A stretch of DNA of 39,675 bases from Conidiobolus incongruus B7586 (GCA_000697335.1 JNEM01015280.1:1-39675), one strand, 5' to 3'; positions 19,832 through 30,080 are shown, numbered from the stretch's first letter. The notes: generated by a model not told the origin, from the letters alone. Numbers and translations: made by a program.

Positions 19832-20122
19832 TTATTCACAACTAGCCCTTTCAAACTGAAAATTATTTTGACTATTATACAATATATTCAACCTATTAGG
19901 ATCCCAGTTCTCTATCATCGCATCATCAACATCACGAACACTGAGAGTTCCCTTGTATTTAGACTCTTCAAATACTACAGAATTACCTTTCATAAATGAT
20001 TTAGTTTGTTTATTGTAGACTGAGCCTTCTAATGCGATATTGATACTATCGGCATCGCAATTTTGTCCACTTTGTACTTGAGATGCGATGAGCGCGAATT
20101 GAATTAGATAGATTAATAGCAT
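19832..20122 (-). CDS. Secreted protein of unknown family with two Cys (96 aa)
   Basis: A 96-residue intronless protein with signal peptide MLLIYLIQFALIASQVQS (1-18) and a mixed-composition mature part of about 77 residues. It is not a low-complexity protein. Two Cys, at residues 22 and 95 near the two ends of the mature part, could form a single disulfide. It contains several short alternating stretches, such as INIALEGSVYN and GTLSVRDVDDA, compatible with a small beta fold. ATG at 20122; TATAAAAA (20166-20173, gene strand) lies about 45-51 bp upstream. It is the last of the co-oriented secreted row and is unrelated in sequence to its neighbours. Divergently oriented to the small membrane-protein gene at 20677. 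Confidence 0.72.
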   Translation of the reverse strand: MLLIYLIQFALIASQVQSGQNCDADSINIALEGSVYNKQTKSFMKGNSVVFEESKYKGTLSVRDVDDAMIENWDPNRLNILYNSQNNFQFERASCE

Positions 20123-20676
20123 TATTCAAGTGCTATAAGATAGATTATTAGGATTATGTATCAAGTTTTTATATTAATCAATATATATTTATATTTGATT
20201 ATATTCCGTTTCGAATACCTTAATTTAGTAACTTATCATTCCATATTAATATGATGAATTGTTTGGTTGAAATTGATCAAATAATGATCAATTTCTCTAT
20301 TTGTTAATTTGCTCACTCTTTCAATAAATCTTAAACTATATTACATGCTTTACATTTTATTACTATATTTAGATAAAAATACAAAACAAATTTAAAAATA
20401 TAGTATATTGAATATAAAAATTAACCTTATTTTTATGCTCATATATTATTTTTGATATATTTATAATTTGAATTATATTTAATTTATTGATAGTGATAAA
20501 AATGCTAATTTCAGAATACAACATATTTCAATAATTTATTAATCATAAATACTAATCTCATTAAGTCATCATTACATTATTTCTGTGATGATATCATCGT
20601 ATTTTAATTGATGAATGATGACTATAAAATAGCCACCAAAGAATAAATTACAACTTCAAAATAACAATTTATCAAA
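20123..20676. other. Divergent promoter region
   Basis: Separates the minus-strand secreted gene from the plus-strand gene at 20677. It holds TATA-like boxes for both: 20166-20173 on the minus strand and TATAAAAT at 20623-20630 on the plus strand. Nothing else is recognised. Confidence 0.5.
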
Positions 20677-21025
20677 ATGTTAATTAAAAACAATATGTTA
20701 AGACAATTTATCGGTCCAAAAAGGTTTTCCCAAAGTAGATTAATAAGCAGTCAGTTGAAGAGTAATCATTCCAAGAATACGGACCCAACTGCTAATCCAC
20801 CACATAATCCAGCACCTTATAACACAAAATCTTACTTAGGATTTTTGGGTGTAGTAGGCATCGCAGGAATTGTAAGATATAGTTAATATTAATTATATTA
20901 AATGATATTAATTGCTATTTTAGGTTTATATTATATTTAACCGTAATCCTTATAGTATATCTGGCAGAGAGAGCAACGAAGATAGTTATCCAAGTAAAAA
21001 ACACACACCTCAAAATGTCAAATAA
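20677..21025 (+). CDS. Small mitochondrial-type single-pass membrane protein A (98 aa, two exons)
   Basis: Exons 20677-20871 and 20924-21025; intron of 52 nt (GTAAGA to TTTTAG), phase 0. The N-terminus (MLIKNNMLRQFIGPKRFSQS) is rich in Arg/Lys/Ser without acidic residues, typical of a mitochondrial presequence; Met7 could be an alternative start. A Pro/Asn-rich linker (about 36-49) leads into one hydrophobic segment, YLGFLGVVGIAGI then VYIIF (about 53-70), interrupted by the intron. It ends with a hydrophilic tail ending HTPQNVK. TATAAAAT at 20623-20630 is about 50 bp upstream of the ATG. Genes at 21775, 23394 and 23905 have the same plan. Location in a mitochondrial membrane is inferred; no named family recognised. 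Confidence 0.75.
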
Positions 21026-21774
21026 TTCATTTACTATTCAATAAATGGATTTGCATGATTTATTCAAAAGTCAATTGTATATTTGGTAAATATTCATTAA
21101 ATCAACTATTATCATCAATTTTTTTAAATTTTCAAAATAACTTATAACTATCAAAATGATTTGACACTTGTTATCTACTTATCAAAAATGAGTAACACTT
21201 GCTACAATGTAATATAAACATATTTTATACCCAAATATGTGTTAAAATACTTAACATAATAATAAGCATATTAATCTAATAGAATAAAAGTAAATATATT
21301 AGATATATCTATATCTAACAATACGCTTTACAAATTATATTATGTTTCAAATTTATTCAATATTTTTGTAAAAATGGAAAGCAAAATTAAAATTTTAATC
21401 AATAATATATGATGGTAAGAAACAAAATTGAAATATTGAATCAAATAGCTCAAATTTGAAATATTGGAAAATATTTTATGAATGGATTTGAGACAAGTTT
21501 GAATATGACTGAATATTAAGTTCATTCTATTAAAAAACCAATGTTATCATATTTAAATCATTATCAAATATTAGAAATAATTCAAATTTCATTATTAAAT
21601 AATTATTACCAAATTATGATTTTAATCATATCAAATTGATTCAACCATGAAATCATTGATTTAATATCCTTATTATTAATTTATTACTTTCTAAAACACA
21701 TATAAATACCTGAGATATGCCTTCTTCGAACCTTATTCAGAAATTAGCATTATTAGCATTGAGAATTTGAAAAA
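21026..21774. other. Intergenic region with promoter of protein B
   Basis: TATAAATA at 21701-21708 is about 70 bp upstream of the next ATG. The 61-codon minus-strand frame at 21340-21525 has random A/T composition and was rejected. Confidence 0.5.
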
Positions 21775-22083
21775 ATGTTGACAAGATTGAACACTAGAAT
21801 TAATCCAACCATTACTAAATTAGCTAGATTCACTCAAACTAGATTACAGACTACAGGCACCGGTACTGGTGGTAAACCTGTAATGAGTCAGAAAGAGAAG
21901 AGTAATATGATCGCAGCTGGATTAGGCGGTGGTTTGCTTGGTATCTGGGTAAGTATCAATGTTGATTTTTAATATAACAAGATTTTAATGATTAAATTAT
22001 GCTAGGGCTATAAAATGTATCGTGATCAAAGCGATAGTGCTTCACCTCGTCCCAGGATGGAAAGTAACAAACATGCACATTAA
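21775..22083 (+). CDS. Small mitochondrial-type single-pass membrane protein B (83 aa, two exons)
   Basis: Exons 21775-21948 and 22006-22083; intron of 57 nt (GTAAGT to GCTAG), phase 0. The first 27 residues (MLTRLNTRINPTITKLARFT and on) have six Arg/Lys, many Thr and no acid, a strong presequence. A Gly/Thr-rich linker, then SQKEKSNMIAAGLGGGLLGIW followed after the intron by GYKMYRDQSD, gives one short Gly-rich membrane segment at about 44-62. The tail is Ser/Pro/Arg-rich and ends SNKHAH. The intron falls at the end of the hydrophobic segment, exactly as in A, C and D, and the Gly-Tyr after it also occurs in D. Respiratory-complex small subunit or assembly factor is a reasonable guess; not proven. 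Confidence 0.8.
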
Positions 22084-23393
22084 CTTCTATCACCAATATT
22101 AAATTATTTTGCTTCTCCTATCGATTTAACTACCTAAACCTTTAACTGATTTATATTTGATAGCATGGTCAATAAAATTCTATCATTAATATTGTTTTGA
22201 TCCTTTGTAAATTAATAGCATTACTAAAATTTTGGATGAAGTATGGGAATGCATCTAGCATTTTCCTAGAATTTAATGTACTTTTAAAAATCATTGTGCA
22301 ACAGCATATTGGCTTGCAATTATAATAACTTTAATTAACTCATGAATTTTGACCTGTGTATTAAAAACTTTAATCAATTGACCTATATTATATAATGCAA
22401 TTATTCTTGTCAAATTTCTTAAAAATAAAAAATCTTTTGTAATTTAGAGTAAGATTATTTTGACATTTTATTGATAATATATTAAAAAACTTTAATTAAC
22501 CTCAAAATTTTTATAATAATTTGAAATATTCAATGATTATCAATATATATTAATAAATAACCTTAAAGTTTGAATGTCTCTTTTTAAAATGATATTTTTG
22601 ATATATTTATATTTTCAAGTGAAATTCAACCATTTTATATAAAATCAACCAAATACCATTATAACAAATTGTTTATTTATAACATAAATACTTGATAATC
22701 TAGTGTATTTAATAATATTAGATTAAAATATATGAAAAAATAACTATCATCAAACGTTTTTAAATTTCAAGATAATTATAAATATCAAAAAATATTGATG
22801 TTGAATTGTTTGAGATAAATAGAAGGTTAATGAAATTCAAATGATGTAATTTTTATATTTAATATGATAGTTATTTATATCTATCAATTCGACAAATAGA
22901 GTAACAAGATAAATTTCAATATACTATTTATATATAGACAAAATTTAATATTGAAAGTTCAATAATAAAATATGCCAAGAGAGTGTTAATCTTTTAAATA
23001 ACTTAAACCAAATATTTTAATATTTTTATCATATATATTTTCAATATAACAAAAAGTAGACCAAATAATAGAACCTTGTGATAAATCAAAAGAGGAATAA
23101 ATGAAATAGATAGTTTGGGTGTCTGATAATTAGGATATTGTGATGTGTTATTTGTTTGCATCATTAATTCATCAGGTGTAAAACCATTTCATTAATAATA
23201 TTATAGAATAGATCAAATCTTCAATTTAATCTATTTTACATTATTTTTTATCATATTTTGACAATGATAAAAATGAATTAATAATGAATTAAAAATGACA
23301 TAATTTTTATCAAGTCATTCATACATAGCACATTATATAAACATTGACTTGGATATTTTTGAATTTATCATTATCAACAGAATCATTTTCACA
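22084..23393. other. AT-rich intergenic region
   Basis: About 1.3 kb without a coding-like frame. TATATAAA at 23334-23341 is the likely promoter element of protein C. A spliced gene too short to notice cannot be excluded. Confidence 0.5.
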
Positions 23394-23635
23394 ATGTCGA
23401 TTCAAAAAACCAACTATCCTTGGCTGAGAGAAAAACGTTATCTTTTTGCCATGTCTTTGACTGCTTTGGCATTTGGTTCAGTGGTAATACATTAGAAAGC
23501 ATAATATTTTCATCTTATTAACTTCAGGTTAAGTATTATTTAGTGATTGACAAACACAATTCTGTTAACGATCATGAAGTATATAAAGATCAAACACAAG
23601 GAAAGCAAAAAGGATTAAGTAGAGAGAAAAAATGA
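23394..23635 (+). CDS. Small single-pass membrane protein C (65 aa, two exons)
   Basis: Exons 23394-23483 and 23528-23635; intron of 44 nt (GTAATA to TTCAG), phase 0, the shortest here. The protein begins MSIQKTNYPWLREKRY, has one membrane segment, LFAMSLTALAFGSV joined to VKYYLVI (about 17-37), and a hydrophilic tail of 28 residues with an Asp/His/Asn part and a Lys/Gln/Gly-rich end (SREKK). It has no classical presequence, unlike A and B; an N-terminal PW before the membrane segment is shared with D. TATATAAA at 23334-23341 lies about 55 bp upstream. The splice position again divides the membrane segment from the tail. Confidence 0.75.
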
Positions 23636-23904
23636 ATCGCTGCATTCTAATTGATTTAATATTATTCTTAAGCTTAATAAATCATTATATTATCACTGTG
23701 ATAATTTAATATTTACACTCGTTTAACTTAAAATTTAGTTTATTATTTTGATTGATGTAGTAAGTTAATTTTTATTAATTATCACAATTATTATGAATAA
23801 TCAATTTATATGATTTAATGGTGATTCAATAATGATAATATCCCAACTCCCTATAAAATGCATCCTTACTCAATAACTATGCATTCAGAATATTTACGTT
23901 AACC

Positions 23905-24128
23905 ATGATCTTTCGTAGATTAATTCCAGCCAAACACAATAATTCAATATTATATTGAAAAAATTTCAAACTCCTAAGAAGCCTTGGACAGGTGAAGAAA
24001 AGAATTCCGCTCTAGTAGTATCTTTAGTTGTTCTGGCAATCGGAACAATGGTAACAAATTGAAAAAATTCATATCATAGCTCCATATTAACTTATTACTA
24101 GGGTTATTTTCTTTTTGATCCTCATTAA
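23905..24128 (+). pseudogene. Small membrane protein D, frame-disrupted copy
   Basis: The fourth member of the row. The conserved part is open from 23943 to 24050 and reads QTPKKPWTGEEKNSALVVSL and on to AIGTM, then a phase-0 intron (24051-24101, 51 nt, GTAACA to TACTAG) and exon 2 (24102-24128) reading GYFLFDPH and stop. The frame has no ATG of its own. The likely start at 23905 (MIFRRLIPAKHNNSIL, presequence-like) is in another frame and ends at 23956, so the two parts differ by a one-base shift within 23943-23955. TATAAAA at 23852-23858 is correctly placed. Either a recently broken gene, a base-call error, or an exon structure I have not found. Confidence 0.55.
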
Positions 24129-24310
24129 TTTGCTAGAAATCCTAAAATTTGTTCTAATAGTCATTAAGCAAAAGAAAAATCTTATAAATAGTGAATAAAT
24201 TTTATAAATAGTGAATCACTCAAATTATCAATGATGTTGTAAATTAAAATTCAAATTTTTCTGTAATGAAATAACTTCATATATTAAAAAGATTTATTTT
24301 CTATATAATA

Positions 24311-25754
24311 TTATTCAATGTCTAAATCAGGATCTCTCACGAATTTCGAGTACATGGGTTTATCGGCCATTTCTAAAATGGCCATGGCATCTGGATTGGT
24401 ATCCAATATCGATTTACCATTATGAGGCTGCTCATCTTCATCTTTTGGAGGTTCTCTGACTTGATAAACTACAGTTACATATCAATTCAATATCTAAAGA
24501 ATGTATATTCAATATTTTATAACTACCTTCAACCTGATCAATATCAAACTTTGGAGACTTAGACAATTGGGGATTATAATAGGTAGAACTATAAGGATTC
24601 GCCATACTGTGACCACTCTCCAACTTTTCATCCAAGTATAGACCAAAATAATCCAATTGGCCTCCCATACCCAATCCTAAGCATTGATTAACGAGTGAGT
24701 ATATAAATAAAATATAACTAATTACCATTGGGTAGAGTTTGAGCCGAATGATTAAAATACATATAATTATGATTGTAATTGGTTGCAAAATAAATTCTCA
24801 TTTGAGGTCTTAAAGAAAATAAAAAGTTTTTGCTGTTGCCATAAAACTTTGGATTAACCTTCCAATCTAGGTAGTTAAAACACCCGAATCTGTTGCCTTC
24901 ATGATCTTGAATCAATATGATGGTAGAGCCCTGGTTTTCGATAGCCGACTGGAATCGATTCCAACTCTTGCCGTCGATTTTGGAGTGATAGAGGTTTTTG
25001 AATGGTGTGGTACAGTCCTCGGGAAGGAATTGCTGTAGCATTAGAACTAAAGTTTTGTCTAACAGTAGAGAATCTGACTTGGGGAGAGAAGCAATTTTTG
25101 GTGGTATAATAAAACAATTCAATTTGACATCAGGTAATAAAATACTCATAATAGCTAAATAAATGAAATTATATAGTAAATTATTAGATTGTAAAATAGA
25201 TTGATGATCTATTCCCTTTTTCTTCGTATCTTCAATAAATTTAGAAAACTCAGTTTCGTCAATCTCTTCTTTAAGTAATAGTTTATGCTGTTTATAACTA
25301 ATTAAAAATTCTGACCACTCATCCAAATAGGTTAAAGGTAAAGACTTATTCAATTCCAAATGATTGAAGTAGTGTCGACTTAAAGCTTTGACAACGTTGA
25401 GTAAATCGGTTTGGGCAAACAAACTATCTAGTAGTTGTATCTTTTCCCTCTGTGACCCTTTAAGCAATAAACCCAAGTTATCCGAATAACTCTGTTGATT
25501 ATTATCCTTATTTAGGACTTTGAGCAAATTTTTTAAACTTTCTGCAAGTGGAAAATCGAAAGGCTGACCAAATTCCTATTTCAACAAAATATTAGTCATT
25601 AAAAATGTATTTAAATATCAAATACCTCAATTCCTTTAGATATATTGTTATAACCAAGTTTTGTAATATGTTGAATATGATTCTGAATTAATGCTTGTTC
25701 TTGTGTTGTTAGATTGAGTGATTGATTTAAAGTGGTACTGGATGTATTTCCCAT
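24311..25754 (-). CDS. MEAK7: MEAK7-like TLD-domain protein (428 aa, four exons)
   Basis: Exons 25754-25626, 25575-24726, 24676-24527 and 24468-24311, with introns of 50, 49 and 58 nt; all junctions keep frame and total 428 residues (human MEAK7 is about 456). The N-terminus MGNTSSTT fits an N-myristoylation site, as in the family. An alpha-helical N-terminal region spans about 15-230. The TLD domain spans about 236-372, with DGKSWNRFQSAI, GSTIILIQDHEGNRFGCF, FLFSLRPQMRIY and NGLGMGGQLDYFGLYLDE, the last created by splicing exons 2 and 3. The C-terminal part has VEVYQVREPP and an acidic end. In animals MEAK7 is a lysosome-associated protein acting in mTOR signalling; TLD proteins also bind the V-ATPase. 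That role in this organism is by homology only. It is tail-to-tail with the small gene D. Confidence 0.9.
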
Positions 25755-26852
25755 CTATTGGTATTAATTATTATGTGACTTGAGTTCAATTTCTTTATCT
25801 ATATCGATATATAATGAGATTAAACTAAATTTATTATGGGTTAAAATTGATAAATTTTTAATAAATTTCAAAAGGAGGGATTATAGTAATAATCTTGTCT
25901 AATCCTTGGCTCTTTTATTACGTGTAATGATGATTTCATTGTATAAACAAATCATAATATCATTTCTACTAGTCTTTCGAAAACGTTTATTTTATAAAAA
26001 GAAACTTATCTAAAACCAAAATATAATCATACGGTAGAAGTAGTAACTAAATAGTATACATAATTCATTATAATATTAGTATTGACATGAGACCAGTATT
26101 ACTTCTCAGTTATTAAAGGGAAAATATTATAGTGTGCTTGATATTCAAATTTGAAATAATATTTATAATTTACAGACCGATAAATTATTCCATCAAAATA
26201 CTGACAAAATTGAAAAAACTCTTTGAAGACTAGTAAATATAATATAATCGAAGATCATTAATGACATTATTAAATATATATTTTTAGCATGTTTTACTGT
26301 TTTTCATCAAAATATTGTATATTAACCAACTAATGGTTTTTAAAAACTCAATTTTTCAAAACCCATGGATTTAAACTATTTATATTTTATAAAACTTATG
26401 ATGTATCAACTAAAATTAACAATTTATTCCATTTCAGAAAATGCAAACATTGAGCTGAATATACAGGCAAAAGTCATAACTCATTGAATAGGAATATGTA
26501 GTATATAAGTATTTTCCAATTTAAAAGTAGAAAACTATGATCAATCAAATATTTTTTAGAGTTAATATCATCCACATAATGTATTTTATTCGTGATCAAT
26601 AGTGCACAATATAGACAAAGTATTTAATCAACTAAATAATTCAAAATTTTTACCAATACTTAAATACTTAACAATATATATATTTCAATCAATTTATGAA
26701 CTAATACCAAAAATTTTTTAATGATTCTTCAATTATTGATATATATAATTACATGATATTCAACAATTGATAAATATATATATATAATGAAAGAGCCAGT
26801 TTATTAGAAATTAATATAGTTATACTGCTTGCTAAACATAGATGCAAGGAGT
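25755..26852. other. Intergenic region upstream of the MEAK7-like gene
   Basis: Contains AAAAGGAGGG near 25870, which resembles the GGAG words elsewhere, about 115 bp upstream of the 25754 start. The remainder to 26852 shows no gene. Confidence 0.45.
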
Positions 26853-28739
26853 TTATAATTTACGGTCGTAAATTGATCTGACATTCGTATTTTCATCAGA
26901 GGTATTAGATGAAGTTTCTCGGCTGGTTGGCAATGCCATTTCGGTGTCCAGAGGTTCAGAAGATCCAAATCGATTTCTATGATTCTCTGTTTGGGATTGA
27001 TATTGATTATATCGAGGTGATTCCGAAATCTGAGGTGGTGGTAACATTAATGGAGAAGCTGGAATTTGAGGAGAAGAGGGAGTTCCTGTACTGAATTGAA
27101 TATAATATCGAGTTGGGTAATTGGTAGCAGGAGCATAGCTACCATCAGGTAGCTGTGTTAAAACAGGCGTAGCTGGGTACCAATACTGAGTATTTGCATT
27201 GGTATTGGTCGTTAAATTAGAAGGATTATAATAGGGAGAGTATGGGGGATAGAATAATGGAGTTTGAGGAGATCCCATTGGCGACTGTGAAGCATTAGAC
27301 AAAGTTGAGCTAAATACAGGACTATAAGGAACCATTGGATGATGATTATAAGATAAATTTGGTGATTTATAAAAATTATACCCTTCTTGTTTACTATCAT
27401 TTTTAGGATAATTATTTTTATAATTATTGTGATATTTAGACTGAGGATGGCTATTATATCTGTTTTGAAAAAAGCCTTTACCGAATGCTTGCCGATTAAG
27501 ACCAATTCTATTACCTTGGAAATGCGAATATTCCCCTTTAAAACCTTGATTTCCTGGACTACTATTATATCCACCTTCTTCGCAATAGTCGTTATTACAT
27601 TTGTAAGACAATGAAATAGAAGTATTTTTATAAGCTCTTGCTTGCTTGTAAATGTACTTGATATTATTATTGGGCTTTGAAGAAAAGTTAGAATCACCTG
27701 AATTTTTAAATTGCTGTTTATAATAGGTAGTTTGTTTGAAATTAACTTTAATCCTGGAATCATTGATAAAAGCACCATCTTCAGCTTCAATTGCTTTAAT
27801 CGACATTAAATAATCCTTATACTTAATGAAACTGAAAGCTATCTCACCTCGTGGGAACAAGTGTATATAAATGATCTCCCCATATATTTCAAATCTCTTT
27901 TCTAATCCAGTTCGAGTTATATTGCCAGGTAAATTACCGATAAAAATGCTGCAGAAATCAAAAAACCGAGGTGTCTTCTCTAAATAAGTGGCCCATTCAA
28001 TACTAATAGGATAATGTGTACGGAAGCTCGAGTACGCTTTAATAGCATCTTCGCGATATTTGAATTTGAAAAATCCACATCCCTTATGCCTATTGTCATA
28101 AGCATTTCTTAAAATCTTCGCATCTTCTAGCTCTCCAAATCGAGCCACCATACGAACAATTTGTTCGATAGAGTTAGATTGATTAAGACGATATAAAAAG
28201 ATCGTTCGATTGACTCTCGCTTTTTCTACTCTGATGTGTCGACCATCGATAACAGTGTTAGCAGATTCTTCCAAAGCAATTTGAGCAGTTTCTGGATTTT
28301 CATATTGGACGAAGCTGTAGGGACGATTCATTGGATCTTTCATTACTTTTACATCAATCACTTTACCCCATTTGACAAAATGGTTTCGAACACTTTCAAT
28401 CAATTCTTCTTCAGTTTTGGACGATATCAAACTAGCGACAAAGAGACAGCATTCGGGATCTGCTTTAACAGGTGGTTGATAAGTATTTTTATAATTATCT
28501 TCATTTGACAAGTAATTCAAATTAGTTTCGCGATCATTCAATAAAGTGAGATTAGAATCTGAATCTGATGAAAGGGATAATCTTTTCATTCTTTCAGCTA
28601 ATTCTGAATGACCTGATATATATGACTTAATATCAGCAATTTTCCTTTTGAAAGGAAGTCTTTTAGGTGAAAAGTGCAGTTTACCTTTAGTTGAAATGGG
28701 AGAAGATTTAATGTAAAATTCAGAATCTGAATGCGACAT
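26853..28739 (-). CDS. Three-RRM RNA-binding protein with Tyr/Pro/Asn/Ser-rich C-terminus (628 aa)
   Basis: A single 628-residue open frame without introns. Residues 1-90 are basic and Ser-rich. RRM1 (about 97-174) has RNP2 CLFVASL (98-104) and RNP1 RPYSFVQY (139-146). RRM2 (about 178-252) has TIFLYRL and KGCGFFKF. RRM3 (about 263-336) has SIFIGNL and IAFSFIKY. The C-terminal half is Asn/Tyr/Ser/Pro-rich and disordered, with prion-like composition, and ends TNVRSIYDRKL. The arrangement matches the fungal multi-RRM regulators of mRNA fate, loosely similar to the Msa1-type proteins known in fission yeast; I cannot assign the orthologue. Likely a cytoplasmic or nucleocytoplasmic mRNA-binding protein. 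ATG at 28739 is the first in frame. Confidence 0.9.
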   Translation of the reverse strand: MSHSDSEFYIKSSPISTKGKLHFSPKRLPFKRKIADIKSYISGHSELAERMKRLSLSSDSDSNLTLLNDRETNLNYLSNEDNYKNTYQPPVKADPECCLFVASLISSKTEEELIESVRNHFVKWGKVIDVKVMKDPMNRPYSFVQYENPETAQIALEESANTVIDGRHIRVEKARVNRTIFLYRLNQSNSIEQIVRMVARFGELEDAKILRNAYDNRHKGCGFFKFKYREDAIKAYSSFRTHYPISIEWATYLEKTPRFFDFCSIFIGNLPGNITRTGLEKRFEIYGEIIYIHLFPRGEIAFSFIKYKDYLMSIKAIEAEDGAFINDSRIKVNFKQTTYYKQQFKNSGDSNFSSKPNNNIKYIYKQARAYKNTSISLSYKCNNDYCEEGGYNSSPGNQGFKGEYSHFQGNRIGLNRQAFGKGFFQNRYNSHPQSKYHNNYKNNYPKNDSKQEGYNFYKSPNLSYNHHPMVPYSPVFSSTLSNASQSPMGSPQTPLFYPPYSPYYNPSNLTTNTNANTQYWYPATPVLTQLPDGSYAPATNYPTRYYIQFSTGTPSSPQIPASPLMLPPPQISESPRYNQYQSQTENHRNRFGSSEPLDTEMALPTSRETSSNTSDENTNVRSIYDRKL

Positions 28740-29457
28740 TTATAGCAATTGAAATAAAGTACTTGGATTTGTTAATTTTGGTTGAGCTGAATAGATCGAA
28801 TAATCAAAAGCAATGAGCAAACCAATGACAGAAATGAACTAGAAACAATAGTGATATGATGATTAATAATTGTTTATTAGCAATGTGACAAAAGTCGATC
28901 AAGCAGAATAAATGCAAAGTATTTATATATTTTTGAGCCATTATTCATACATTTATCAAATGTATATAAATTTAAACTTTGTGAGATCAATTATGAATCA
29001 TCTAAGTTTGTTTAACAAGTCACTAATGATTTGAATGTATTTTGATTTACTATTATCAAAATATTTATTCATCAATAGTCATAAAAGCTATTTTCATTAA
29101 ATCATTATGATATTAAAAAGTTTTCCAGACCAGAGAGCCTCTTGTCAATAGATCAATATAAAATTATTGATAATATCAATTTATTTTTCTCATAATCTTT
29201 TCAAAATTTACAAACGGCCCAATATTCGATAGAATAATATAAATTCTATTAAATCAGTTATGAAAATAAATTATTTTTATAATATTTATAAATTTTAATA
29301 ATTTTATTAAACTTGATAATAATTAGAATTTAATTATGGATATTATAAAGGCTAAAGTTAATTGTAATGAGGAGGAGGAGGAAAATATGTGAAATTTATT
29401 TCAATCTATTAAGTTTTCAGATATTTGAAAAATATCCCACGTTAGTAAAAAATGAAG
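28740..29457. other. Intergenic region upstream of the RRM gene
   Basis: Contains a short GAGGAGGAGGAGG run near 29370. Otherwise AT-rich and without a gene. The right end is the 3' side of the heat-shock pseudogene. Confidence 0.5.
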
Positions 29458-29905
29458 TATAGCTGAGAGGAACTGGAGGTTAGGGTTAGTAGGATCAGTT
29501 TTAGGAACAGTAATAGTCAGTATTCCGTTCTTATATTCCAATGAATAATTATCAACATCGGCAAGAGGTCTTAGGTAAATTCTCCTTTCAAATTTGAAAA
29601 GAGGACTCTTGTTAATGAGTGCCTTTTAGCCTGCAAGCTTGGGAACTTTAACAACTTCACCAGATACAATCAATTCATTACCATGAACGCAACTTAATAT
29701 ATTGTAAATAAATACCAAATATTTCCAATGCAATTAGTACTTGAGCTTGATTCTTATACATATTTTTTGTTTGAACACCAAATTTCTATTCAAAGAATTC
29801 TGCGAACTTACGATTCAAAATTCTTCGTGTTTATTCTAATGCTCTTTTTAATTTTAGTGCATTTAGGTGAGTCAAAGAGCTTTTCATTTCAGCCTATTTT
29901 TGTTA
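29458..29905 (-). pseudogene. Small heat-shock protein pseudogene, paralogue of 32097-32558
   Basis: The minus strand can be aligned with the intact sHSP gene over its whole length. In frame it keeps NELIVSGEVVKVPKLAG, then a TAA at 29628-29626 where the intact gene has a Tyr codon, then LFKFERRIYLRPLADVDNYS and EYKNGILTITVPK with DPTNPN after it; the intact gene has NGLLTIVIPK. Upstream of this the N-terminal half is recognisable only as DNA similarity, with small insertions and deletions. The similarity continues into the 5' flank to about 30080, so the promoter was copied too. A plus-strand 64-codon frame at 29728-29922 is its shadow. Confidence 0.82.
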
Positions 29906-30080
29906 TTAAGCTAATAGGTTAGTAATAGAGATATATTAGTTTAAGATTTTTTGAGCCGCACTCTATATCAAAGAATCTCATCATAAGGATCATTGAAGCA
30001 GCCCAAAAATCGAAACTTCACAATTCATTATTGGACAGATCCCTGATTAATATGCCAAGCTATAATTAATCAGCTTATTG
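29906..30080 (-). promoter_or_regulatory. Relic 5' flank of the heat-shock pseudogene
   Basis: By eye this aligns with 32559-32720 upstream of the intact sHSP gene: GGTTAGTA(A/T)TAGA near the start codon, TTAAG...GAGCCG against TTAAGCCGAG, then ATTATTGGA and TATAATTAATCAGCTTATT against TATAATTGGCCAACTTATT. It shows that the duplication covered gene and promoter. Confidence 0.55.

Noticed and set aside
19799-19999. 66-codon plus-strand frame
   Set aside because: Antisense of the 96-residue secreted gene, with no support of its own.
24899-25117. 72-codon minus-strand frame inside the MEAK7-like gene
   Set aside because: Out-of-frame shadow of exon 2; the TLD domain lies in the other frame.
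27212-27790. 192-codon minus-strand and nearby plus-strand frames (27387-27614, 28236-28508, 26909-27094) inside the RRM gene
   Set aside because: Shadows of the 628-residue RRM protein; composition is that of shifted Asn/Tyr/Ser codons.
29728-29922. 64-codon plus-strand frame, hydrophobic
   Set aside because: Antisense of the heat-shock pseudogene; alignment with the minus-strand sHSP explains this DNA better.
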